A stretch of DNA of 25,809 nt, from NCBI GenBank assembly GCA_000934455.1, contig KN882915.1, positions 83,819 to 109,627 on the forward strand, read 5' to 3'. Positions 11,401 through 23,400 of this stretch are shown here, one piece after another. The translations under genes were made by a program, and so were the position numbers. Source of the stretch: Apostichopus parvimensis (Eukaryota; Echinodermata; Holothuroidea; Aspidochirotida; Stichopodidae). The notes under the pieces were generated by a model. That model was given only the letters and a program-made list of their open reading frames with translations, was not told the origin of the DNA and searched no databases. The stretch's first letter is position 1. Every line of letters begins with the position of its first letter.

Positions 11401-14400
11401 CCATTTTCTTTATTTTTGGTCAAAATGATTGAGATTTGTTAAAATAATTACTGTGCCAGTACAGCTACAGTAACAGCAGACTGGTTCAACTTACAGTAGT
11501 TTTGATTTAGTTTTGATTTAGGTTTGATTTAGTTACATTTGTCTGATTGTCTGAGCCAATATGTGAGCTTATTTAATGTGAAAATTTCCATCCAGAAAAA
11601 GCCTGATCCAGAATCCACACAAGGTGTACCTTACATTTTCACTTGACTTGGACATGTATTTTAAAAAGATCAAGATTGTGAATATTTCAATATTTCCATT
11701 TTTTTATTCCTTTGCCAATGGCAAAAGGAATCTGTGCAGTGGTGATGGTGTGTGTGTGGGTAAAACATATGCTTTCCTGTGTATGTGACAGCTCTGCTTG
11801 TAAACATGATAACTCAAATGGTGGGTGATCTTAATATTTAGTATGTAGATGCAACTGATTGAATACAAGATCCCTATTTTGTGGTGGTCAGAGGTCATTG
11901 GAGGTCAACAGTCAGAAAACATTGTTTACTCTTTAACTCTAAGACTAAAGCATGCATGCGAGAACCTAATGTTGAATACATGGGCCATATTCTACCCTTC
12001 GGTAGCCAAAGGTCATGTAAGGTCAACAGGTTATGAACTTTACACTTGGTATTTAGATCCACCTTATTCAGTTGGAAAGTTACTGTCTGTGCAAAGTTAA
12101 TGTTAAATGTACTCCTATATAAATATACTATGTACTGTCAAACTGCCAAGAAATTACAGTTAGCCTTTTTAGCTCTCTGGGCTTTTAGTTTACTAGTCTT
12201 GAAAGAGTCATTTTCTATTTTTCCTTTTTTTGTGGTATCATAATTCCAAATCTTGATATTTCTTTTTATCAGAGCACGAAGACCTGGAGAAGTGTAAACA
12301 GTCGTTACTCTCCGAACAGAGAGAGGCATTGCGAGAAGCGGCCATGTCTACTCTATCATCGGTCCGCCTGAGACAACGATTGATCATCTTCGAGAGGTTC
12401 TTCGAAGCCTTGGCGAGACAGAGTAAAGACCATAAAGGGCATGTGGAGAAGAAACAAGAGGTTCAGAAATCAAAGTCGGCAGAAAAGAAGAAAAGGTATC
12501 AATCAAAAGGAGTACAAAATCAAACGTAAAATTGATTTCCGAAGATGAAAGAAGTGATGGAACATACCGTAAACATTGGAATGATTTAAAGATTTATCAT
12601 GAGTCCTTGGTTGTGTACGGTAGCCTTGCTTTTCTTTTTTGAAGCCCTAGTAATATATTGATAAAGGTTGACTTGTAGTAGCATGTATAGGTATGTAATG
12701 CATGTATATGTGTTTTATATCAATTCTCTCCAATCAGATATTTTAATCCACTGTGTCCATACCATGATAAGGCCCATGAAAATGGGCAGTTATGTGCTCA
12801 GTCGTGAAATTTCAAGTAATCTCGTCTATTTTGGTTCGACCTTAATAATGAGGAGACATATCCTTGCATGAACAACAGCTTCTGTTGTTGACAGAATTAA
12901 ACCACTTCTTTGGAGTTTACAAATCCTTAATTCTGTTGTCCCATGAATTTTGACAAGCTCCAGGCTCACTGAGAATTCCTTTAAATGAGGAATCTCTGAC
13001 GGACCCTTCCGGGGCAACTTACTCCCACATTCCCTAATTCACACATAGCGTGACCTATTCTAGCTAACATATATGATTTTTAATACTCATAATTAGAGCA
13101 TTTTAGCAACGGTATGTTGCCTACCACTCGTTTGGCAACTTTACACACATCTGGTCGTCAACCAATCAGAAGGCTACTTTGGGGTATTTTCAATCAGGTC
13201 TGCCTAACTGAGTTTAAGCCGTTGGCGTCAGTTAATTTGTATCCATGCAAGTCTCCGAAATGGAATGTACAGTACTGGACTAATCCCTGCGATTCTTATC
13301 GTAATTGTAGAAAGCTTGAAGAAACCTGTTGAATTTGTAGGTCTGTTACGACAGATCTGTAAATCTGTTTTTGAACTTTCGTTGGTGTTAGATCTGTCAG
13401 TTTGGATTCACATCAGATACCAAAGATAAAGTAGTAAAAGGTTGAAACTTGCCACTTTGTTACCATTGATGTGTATTTGTACTTGATGGGATGTGGTAAT
13501 TTTACCATGGAAAATATTCTAAGATAAATGTTTTTTGAAACCTTATTGAAATCATTCAATTATTCGCTTATTATCTTGTATGTATGTATGTATTTTAGAT
13601 GGAACTCACGAAGAAGCCTCATTGGCTTATCAAAGCCGCAAGCTGACCGAAGTCAGTCTCTTAGATTCATATTTAACGTCCATGATGATGAATTGTCAAT
13701 TGTCAACAATTCTGTAACTGGACGACATACATTAATCTTGGAGTGACTCGAACTGAGGACCTTATGATTGGAAGGCACCAGCGTTAACCACTGAGCTAAC
13801 ACTCCACTGAGCTAACACTCCACTGAGCTAACACTCCACTGAGCCAACACTCCACTCCACATTATGGTCAAGCTACTGATCAGTGTGATATTCTATGTTA
13901 CATTGTAGAGCAAAAAGAGGACAACAAGTTTGCTGCAGAATTTATCAACTTTGTTTCTCTTGATTCTTATTACAAGTTCTCCTCAAATAACAGACATATT
14001 TTTGTTTTGATTTCTTATTCCAGTAGCCCTAAAAATCCAGCAGAGAAAGCGACCATGTCTCTGGCACGTGTGGGAGCCCGAACGGCACTCTCGTTTGCGT
14101 TTGCCTTCTTGCGGCGGGCTTGGCGCTCTGGCGAGGACTCGGACCTCTGCTCGGAACTGCTTCAGGAGTCGCTGGAGGCGCTGCAGGCGCTTCCAGAGGC
14201 CACCCTCTTCGACGAGTCACATTTGAGCAAAGTTTGGTTAGAAGTAGTGGACAAGGCTACCTCGTTTCTGAAGTCGGTCGTTGTCGGGTAAGGTTTGCCT
14301 GCAATCCCAGTGCTACTTTTTCTTGCTTGTAATCTTAGATTTTAGATTGTCTGTGTGGATTTTACAGAGGTTTACAGTGACATGTCTCATGAGACAGCGA

Positions 14401-17400
14401 CGAAACGTTATTAATAGTCTCTTTACAGAAGTTTATCCCTCTTGTGTATTGTTGCTTAACTATTAAGGTGCTTATCATAAGATGATTGCAATTATTCTTT
14501 GTTGAGAATGTTCCTGGGTTTTCTAAAATATGATCTGCGTTGAAATCCACTCTGTCGACAACAGCGAAGTGCATCTGTTTATTCAACTCAATTCAATTCG
14601 TGTATATATTTATCAGATCAGTGGTGCAGTGAAAATAAATTTGGTGAGAAAAATCAAGAAACTGTATGAACAGATTTATATGATAATAATAGAAAACATT
14701 ACATGTATGAGAGTAAAGATAGCAACTTTAGTATATAAACTGACTTAAAAATAAATTTTGTCGCGGATGTGAATGGTATTAACCAGAGACGAACTTTCAA
14801 AGAAATTACAGAATCCATAGTTTCTATTTTGGAGCTAATTTAATATAGTTTAAGGAAACGTTTTATTATATTATTTTTGGGGGGTTTTGGCTACTTTCTC
14901 TCGCCCGCAGAGACCTGAATGCCTGTGCAAGTGCCAAAGATTCCGATACCATCCCATTCACCGATCAGCACAGGGCACTGGCCCTCTTACTGGAGCTGGC
15001 AATTCAGAGGGGTACGCTCAGTCACCTGTTGGATGCGGTCCTCTTGCTTCTTCAACTCTGGGACAATGGGGTTCAGGAGAGTGACAACAGGACCAGTCCC
15101 AGGGGTACCACAGCACCTCTTGTGCCATTGCTGAAACGGCTTCAGAACATTCCTAACCCTAAGGGGGTGCATCCACCCGAGAGTACCCTGACGACACTCT
15201 CTAATGAGGTGAGTAAAAAATGAATCTTGTGAAATGTCCGTGGACAACGTCATCCATATCCAATCCGTCTGTTTTTGCTTCACTGTGGATAAAACTGCTA
15301 CCCTTACTCTCAGAATTCAGTTTGCAAAGAAAAAAAAAATCTCTCCCCAACTCTGGTGCTTTCATTCTCATATGTATTGTAACTTTTTTTTTGAACTTCC
15401 AAGTTAAGTTGCTAATAAAGATCCATTTTGATGGCAATAAAACACAATCATGTCAGAGTTTGATCGATTGTGCAATTTTATTTGAGGTCATGTGTAGAAG
15501 AATTGGTAAAAAAATTAACCAGAAATTGGTAAACCACATGCTCAACAAGCTGCTTTGGAGTGAGATTAATGACCAAATTGTAGACTTCAGGAGAGAGAGA
15601 GAGAGACATTCATCTTACTATGAACTCGACAGAAACGAAGGCCCTTCCATCGTAATACCAGTAATTTCAATGACCTTTTCCATGTCATGAGCGGATTTAG
15701 ACAAATAATTTGTAAAACTTGACCTTTGATGCTGGACTGGTTTAGTTGGAAAGTAGTCAATTTGAAAAAAGAAAAAAAAATGTACGGACATATTCCTTTT
15801 ACTTCTATGATAGGACACAATTTGTTATTTTTTTTTGGTGTGGATTTAGCAGACACATTCAAATATAGTATAGATATGACCATCTATCACAGTGGATGTA
15901 ATGTGTATTGTACTTGTGCTTACAGTCCCCAGAATGTTCACAAGTAATTGAAATGACCTTTTTCATCTCACGTTTTTTCTTCTTGCATTAAAGTTTACAG
16001 GGAGTATTTTAGTCATCATTTTGACATCATTGCTGAATTAGTTGTAGAATTTGTAGACTGCATCAGGATATCCTGTTTTTTGATGGGATGGTATTATTTG
16101 TTTGGAAAATGGATGTAGCAAATAAAACAACTTAGTTTCCTCCGCCCAACAAACCCCACCCCCCCATACCCTCTCCTATTCCCATCATTTTGTAAAGTTT
16201 TTTATAATGAAACTGTCTTTGTTTTTAAAACTTTCTCCTTCGTTAAGAATGGGCATTTTAACAGTAGCATTAACAGTAGCTAGAAAACTATGTGATGGTG
16301 ATGACTTGTGTGGGTATATATTGATGTGTGATGCCAAGATAACTCATAACAGCATGTGATGGATTCACCTCATCTCAGTGAGTACAAGAAACGTGATGTT
16401 TCTTTAAAGGTCATCTGAGGTCACCAAGAAGTAAAAGTCTAAAAACCCTTGTTGACAAGATAACTGCAAACAAAAGTACAGCATGGATGAACCTGATAGT
16501 GTAGGTTCACACCAGTGCAAAGAAATCTTGCCGACTTCTCAAAGTCGGCAATCTTCGTGATCGAATCTTGTTTCCTCAGTTCTCACATGGAATATTCTTA
16601 AATTTACAGTGGGCAAGGATTCACATTATAACTAATAAACTGTCTGGTTGTGTGTTAGTATGTGTTGCACCCTAACAAAATTTGTCCTTTGTTTTTTTCT
16701 TCACCTTTAAAAACAGGGGCAACCTGAGATGAGTAAGAACCCGACAGAATCCTTTCTGAGGTACCTGAGACTACCAGAGGATGATGAAGCTTACATAGAT
16801 CTACAACAGGCGGCAGTAGTTGCTGTGGCACATCTTGACCGATTGGCTTCTCCATACATGCCTCCACCACTCACTCAGAAGGTAAAGTGCCCCCTTCCAT
16901 TCCCTCCCACACCCACCCCACCCCCTTCCACCTCCTCAGTCTCTTCAAACATATACATTTTCTTCAGTGAAAATGAGTTTTACATTACTCATAATAGTTT
17001 GGTAATATTTAGATTGTGACTTTTAACATGAAATCCTTTACCTGTCACTTGACTGATGCAAAAAAGTTGTACAAGTACCACCTACCCCGTCAGAACAAAA
17101 AACTATGTCATTGTGGTGTTGCTCACAAGCTTCCTATTCATTGGCTGTTTTATTGATCCTTAAAGTTATGATAGTAATTTTTGCCTCTCTGAGAGGGTAA
17201 GTTTTCTGCAAATTGGTCACTGTAATTGGATCAAAGGTTTTCTCATTTTACACTAGGGCGTGAACTATGTGAAATGGTATGCAAGGCCTCGAGCTACTTA
17301 CTGGCATTGCCAAACAATTAAGGAAGAAATAGGGATTAGCCTTAATAAATAGAGGGTTATATATTGTCGAGATGGGAGAACACATATGTTGACCAGGGTC

Positions 17401-20400
17401 ACTAGTTCCTCCCCAGACTTTGCGTTTTGTCGTCTGGTCAGACGTTTATATTTACCGCTTCATGAAAGTTGGACAGCAGATGGCATGACTTTAAGTTCCA
17501 ATGTATTAGTAAGATAAAAATTAAAATTAAGACTAAAATAGAAGTAAAGTAATCCAAGAAACTTCTCCCAAGGGGATCTCTCCAGTATTTTAATTTTAGT
17601 AAATGTCTCCTCATTCCGTTTACCCTTTCTTTTTTCATCACACGAGATTGGTGAAAGATTTTGTTTCTTTCAACTAATCATATCTTGAGTTACGTAGGGA
17701 CAAGATAATATAATGGGGATTTCAACTAACAGTGTAGAAATATTTCTTTCTCCATCTGTACGTCACATCTTCTGCCTCTGTAATAAGCCTCTTGCACGTT
17801 TCATTTGCTACCCTTTATTTCCTGTGTTCTCTCATTCAACAGGGGCCACTGATTCCTTCACCTCAAGAGATCTATGGATGGGGTCTTCTGCCATTCACAT
17901 CGGACAGCAGCGGGAGTAGCTCCTTTGGACGCCCAGCACAACTTGAAAAGTTCAGCAAACTGGGCGTGGTTCACATGTGTGTCTCGGAATGGTGTCTGCT
18001 CATATTGACCAGGACTGGGGACGTCTACATGCAATACTTTAACAACGAAGAACAGGTTTGTAGTTGATGCTTAATACGGTACTTTGTGAGAATTGGGAAA
18101 GTCTAACAATGGGAGAGACAGAGATAGAGACATTGCCACAGGTCATGCCTCCCGCCAACCCACCCCTCACCCCCAATACACACTCATGCATCCTCACTGA
18201 AAGTTCCTCACCCCATACACCCCTTCTTCTAAGAGACAGATCATACCCTTAGGTTACATAAACGATCAGTGACATCTCAGAGGTGACTATGGGAGAGAGA
18301 GAGAGATAGAGATATTTTCACAAGATCATGCCTCCCGCCTACCCACCCCTCACCCCCAATACACACTCATGCATCCTCACTGAAAGTTCCTCACCCCGTT
18401 CACCCTTCTTGAAAAATACACATTATATCCTAAGGTCACATAAATAATCAGTGACATCTCGGAGGTCACTGATTGGAAAACTCTTGGAACTATTTATTTA
18501 TTGTACACTTTAATAACAGAGTAAATTTATCAGGGAGGCTTATGAAAGAGGAATAAGGAAAAATACTAATTCACTTACTGCTGTGATCTTTACACAGAGT
18601 CTTTACTTTGTGGAAGAGCTGTCTAGTAAAGATGTAGTCCAGGTAGCGACCTATCATGAAGGCCATCATTACCTGGCCCTGACCACTGCCGGGGAGGTCT
18701 ACATCTGGGGCAACAGTGACGATGCTGGGTAAGCAATCAGGTCTCTCATGTCCTCTCGATGGTGTACTTCCATGTCCTCTCAATGCTGTTAATGGAGACA
18801 CAATTTCCCAACAATGCTGGGATGTTTGTATACTTTGAGCCCTTGTTGTAAGATGTCTGTTTAATATGTTTTTTGTTTATTTGTCTTTATTTATGATACA
18901 AGTATAAGCATCTCCCCTGGGGATGTCATTTTCCTAGGGATGAGTACCTCGATGGTCAGCGGGAAATGACCAGGGGCAGATATCCAGGATATTATGAAAA
19001 GGAGGGGAGGTGGCCGTGGTGTACTTGAAAGGGGACCCCTGTGTAGGGGTATCTGGTGTTCCTCGAACAGAAAAAAAATGGTCAAATGTCAAATGGTGCA
19101 TTCTTAGGCATAGTAAGCCTATACATTAGGTCTAATCTGTGTCAAATGGTGCCTTCTTAGGCATAGTAAGCCTATACATTAGGTCTAATCTGTGTCAAAT
19201 GGTGCATTCTTAGGCATAGTTAGCCTATACATTAGGTCTATAATTAAGTTGCATGCAGTGTTTGTCCTAATAACATCTTTAGATATTTCCTGTAAGGTCG
19301 AAAAGGGATTGGTGGTCTTTACCATGCACCACACCCCTTCCCCTGTCTCTCTCGTGACCAATACTAGTTAAGCTATTCAAAACTTGCTTGAGATCCCATT
19401 TTCTGTGAGAGGAATGGTTTTCGTAGAGTTCGAGACACTCAAAGTCTTTGAAAAGACACAAATTGTGGTTTCAGTGTGTGTCGGTTGGCAGTAGCATGTT
19501 TATTCGCCGTCCATATGACCTTTTTCAACATGTTCTGGCATGCTATAAACTCTGAGACCCCCGGGGGATAAACAAAAAAGAAATTACTCGAAATGGGCTC
19601 GAAATTCTACGTCACTCTTTATCTCTGTGTGATTTGTGTTTTTACCATGTGCTTCCATGTGGGATTGTCGATTAGTTTGATTCACACATGCGATGTGTTA
19701 GGTACCCTGATCTCCTTCTTTGATAGCATCAATCACATGCCCCTCGTTGGACCCTTACCTTGCAGGATCACGGAGGAACCCACTCTAGTGGCCGATCTCC
19801 CAGATATGGACTCTGGTAACCTAGTGACCTCTATCTCTTGCGGTGCCGGTTACAGTGCAGTGATCACATCAAACGGACAACTATACACCTGGGGCAAAGG
19901 ACTCTATGGAAGGCTAGGTCACGGTAAGGCAAAATTATCTAAAATTTTCATCGCTTTATGACTTGCAAGGCTTCAAATGTACTTACAGTATACGATGATC
20001 ACTCCTCTCAAATTTGTTGACGTCGAAAGACATTTGGGAACAAATATCATCATAAAGTAGTTGTTGTGTTTGAATCACGAATTGATCGCAGAGGTTATCT
20101 TGCTGGTATTCTCTTCTCTTGATTCAGCCACATTTTCCACTTCTAGCCGGTTTGACTCAACATTGCTAGTGTAATTTGCTCCCCCTCTCCCCCCTCCCCC
20201 TCCCCCCCAAACAAAAAGAACAATACAATAGCTAGGTTCAGGCGCGAACTGATTTGCAAAAGTTAGGTTGGCGTTGTGACCAATTGCTTCATTTTTCAAG
20301 TACTTTCTTATCAGTGTAGCCAACATGCTACTGGAAAGGCACAACCGAATTTAGATATGGAGTTGAAGTGTGAAGTGAAACAGTCCTTATCCTCCTTGTG

Positions 20401-23400
20401 TCAATGACTTATGATCAACAGTCTTATAGTCTCTTTATTATACCCCGGAGATCGTGTTTCTCCGACCGAGACAATCAAGGGATTGCTGTTTATCTTTTCC
20501 ACCTGAATATTTCTGAGAGCAGACATTAACAATACTAGGAATTGCTCTCAAATTTCTTCTGATATCGCCAATAATTCAAATTCCCTTTGATCACTGCAGA
20601 TATGAAAACCCTTAGACATTACTCTTGAAAGCTTTTTTGGAGTACTTTACAACGACGAGCTATAAAATTGGAGGCATTACAGAAGAGCTCTCCTATAAAA
20701 TGTATCCTCGTGTTTAGAGTGAACCGGGTCATTCACATCCATTCTATCTTACAAATATTGATCTATAGATCTCTAGAGGATAAAAAAAAGCAACAACAGG
20801 GTGTCTTTGCAAGTGCTTATAAAGCAATTGAAGAAGCTTTCAAACACTGCTTAAAAATCGAAAATATGAAAAAAAAATATTGAAGAAAAAATGATGATAA
20901 AAAATAAGTGAACAATTTGCCATAATCACTTTATTTTCCTACTTTAGTTTCCTTCTTGGTCTCTATTTGCAAGATCGAATGTCATTTAAAGAAACTTGAT
21001 GTTGTATTTACAATAGGAACAAGCGATGACCAACCTAAACCCAAACTGGTGGAGGGGTTACAAGGCGAGCAGGTGAAGCAAGTAGCGTGCGGGGGTGTAA
21101 ACGGTCAGACTCTCGCCCTCACGATGTCAGGTATGAAATCACTATTGTAAATTTGTCATTTGTTTTGTTAAACTGACGATACCTTTTGTTTATGGATGGA
21201 TGTAGTCTTCCTCAAAATAAATATTTGTTTATTTGTTTGTTTGTTTTACTTTGTTTTGTTAATGTACCCAGACTTAGTAAATGCCCGACAAATTTGTGAG
21301 CCACAGTCTTTGACAGTGTTAACATGTGCATTTCAAGTAGAAATGGGTCCTATTTAGTTCAAAAGCACAATATCATATCAATTTTACGCCACATTTTACT
21401 TTGAAAGTGAAAACAAAAAGACTGTGCAAATATTTGGCGGATTAATGTATTTGTAAATGTAAAATAGAAATTAGTTTTGTCATGGATTTGTAAGAAAATA
21501 TGCACAAACAGTTTGACTGAAGCTTGAATGTGTTTATGTAGGGAAAAACACAATTTGTTGATTAAATTATCAATAAATGTGTTAATCTGTCCTTTTTTTT
21601 TGGGGGGGTGGGGTGGGTGGTGGTGGTGGGGAGACACATCTAGCCCCATATGTTTATGTCACATTTAATTAATACTTCACTACTACAAGTGCTCTTCTCA
21701 TATCAAGATATAAAAATAAGGAAGTTTGGAGCCGTAAACTAAAGAGAAAAATGATAGAATGAAGGAAATGACGTAGTTTTGACAAAAGTTTTCTTACTCT
21801 TCTTTTGGCTGCTCCAGTGTAATTAAATTGAATGGAAGAAATAGGTGTAATTTCAATGTCTAATGGCCTTTACCACGTTTTGGAACGCAAGCAGTTGAAA
21901 AAGCGTAGGCACGTCTGATGGTGTTTAAATAGTTATATTACTCAAGACGGCTTTAGTTTATAGTTTATTCCTCAGTAAAACTCTGTCAGATGGGACTTCA
22001 TTAAACTGCTTCTTACGATTTTGTTTTCCACGGCTTCAACGTGGCAGACAACATGTTTTCCAGACATGTACTCCATTGAAAACCGAGGTGAAATAAAAAA
22101 GTCAGTCACAGAAATGATGCCGCAAAGTCTTCTGTTGATTGACGGTGAAAACTTGTCTCGTTTTGTGTATAAAAAGTTCGATTAATGAGGCTCTTACGTC
22201 CTGGTAAGCGAGCATCTCACTTCCAACGGCCGGGAATTACTTAGAAGTAATGGACATGTTGACGAGTTGCACACTTTCTGCTCATAGTAGTTGACATTTC
22301 ATCATTCTTTTTTTTCATTTAGGTATTGGTTAAAACTTAGTGAGATTTATTCTGGGGTGGCCTCTGGGTGACATTTTCGATGGGATTTTAGAGTTCCGTG
22401 TGGTTTTGTCAAAAGTATGTCAACATTTTTAGAGCGAAAGACACAGTTTCAATTAGGAGAGAGCTATTTGCCCGCAGCAATGATATGAAACATTTTGTTC
22501 GAAACGTAATAAAAGCAAAATAAAATAAAACTGTTAGCAAACTGCTTATCCACTAGAGAGCCTGTGTAAGAGAATGTGTAAAAGTAAGTTGACCTGACGT
22601 TTCGATCCTAGCAGGATCTTCTTCAGAGGCTAAATGACAAGTAACAGAAGGGACAAAAACACACACAGAATACAGACAGGTTAATGAGCATGGTGAACAC
22701 AAAGAGATATATGTAAGGGGATTAGTAGACAAGGGATGGAGAGAAGAAAGAAAGAAACCAACAGGGGAAGAGGAGAGGTAGGAGATAAACAGCGGAGGGA
22801 CAAAGAGAAGATTAAGGGAAGGGAATAAACTGGAGGACAAAGACAGAAAGGTGTGGAGAAAAAAAGGGTGGAAGACCGCTGTGATAAGAGGAGTGATAGT
22901 AACGTTAGAATTAACGTAATATTCCTAAGATACTATTCCTAAGATACTATAATGTTAGAATTAACGTAATAAAAACGTTAGAATTGAGTGGAATCATAAA
23001 TTATTGAGCGGGTTGTTTGGTTGCTAAAAAGAAAACTGTTCAAGGTGTTGTAAACTGGCTTGTAAACATGTTAACTCACAAAGTAGAAGTCGGATGAACC
23101 CCATATGTAGTGCATGGATGCCACTTTGCTGTTGAGCAGAAGAACCCCATTGTTTGTTGTGGAGGTCAAAGGTCACTTGAGGTGAACAGAGGTCAAAGTC
23201 TGAAAAACTTGTAATCCACGATAATTCAAGAACCGTATGGTGGAAGGATGTTAACAACGAAGCTAAATACATTTGCAATGGTCAAGTTATGTGGAATTCA
23301 TTTCTGATGTTCTGCTTTTAATTGACTTTAGGACACATTTTCTTTAAGTTGCTCATATCAATCAGGTGATTCCATATATAATCTATATAAAAAAGCAAGG

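Larger units (their letters stand above)
6186..12272 (+). other. HERC2 intron 3 (6.1 kb)
   Basis: The longest intron here. It holds the fold-back palindrome (6223-6352), an A31 run (8377-8407), a C/A-rich run near 7286-7304, a C10 run near 8732, and the AGGTCA-rich repeat from 11707. Open frames such as 6502-6831 (109 codons), 9385-9642 and 10953-11174 match no family I recognise and carry no splice or codon-use support. Long parts (about 6850-8370, 8410-11700) show nothing I can name. Confidence 0.7.
12496..14023 (+). other. HERC2 intron 4
   Basis: A 1.5-kb phase 2 intron. Its 3' half carries a (TATG)n stretch near 13576-13594 and the minus-strand SINE with repeated 5' end (13614-13860). 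Nothing is recognised in 12500-13560. Confidence 0.75.

Noticed and set aside
13597..13746. Possible HERC2 exon after the TTTTAG near 13601
   Set aside because: The sequence is the body of the family B SINE read antisense; it has no HERC2 similarity, and exons 4 and 5 already join in phase.
13789..13852. CRISPR-like short regular repeats
   Set aside because: There are no unique spacers; the units are directly abutting tandem copies in an animal genome.
14029..14220. Minus-strand 63-codon frame rich in Pro, Ala and Arg
   Set aside because: It is the antisense shadow of the GC-richer exon 5.
15220..15690. A 156-codon plus-strand open frame, the longest in the window
   Set aside because: It lies wholly in intron 6, runs through a GA microsatellite and poly-A stretches, has AT-biased composition like the intron, and matches no family I know.
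19593..19765. Upstream in-frame extension of exon 10 with a hydrophobic, signal-peptide-like start
   Set aside because: The sequence is unlike HERC2, a good acceptor sits at 19765, and the phase from exon 9 matches only the shorter exon.
22553..22840. Minus-strand 95-codon frame with a low-complexity Ser/Leu/Pro-rich sequence
   Set aside because: It is simply the complement of the purine-rich block, which yields Ser, Leu, Pro and Phe codons; no protein evidence.
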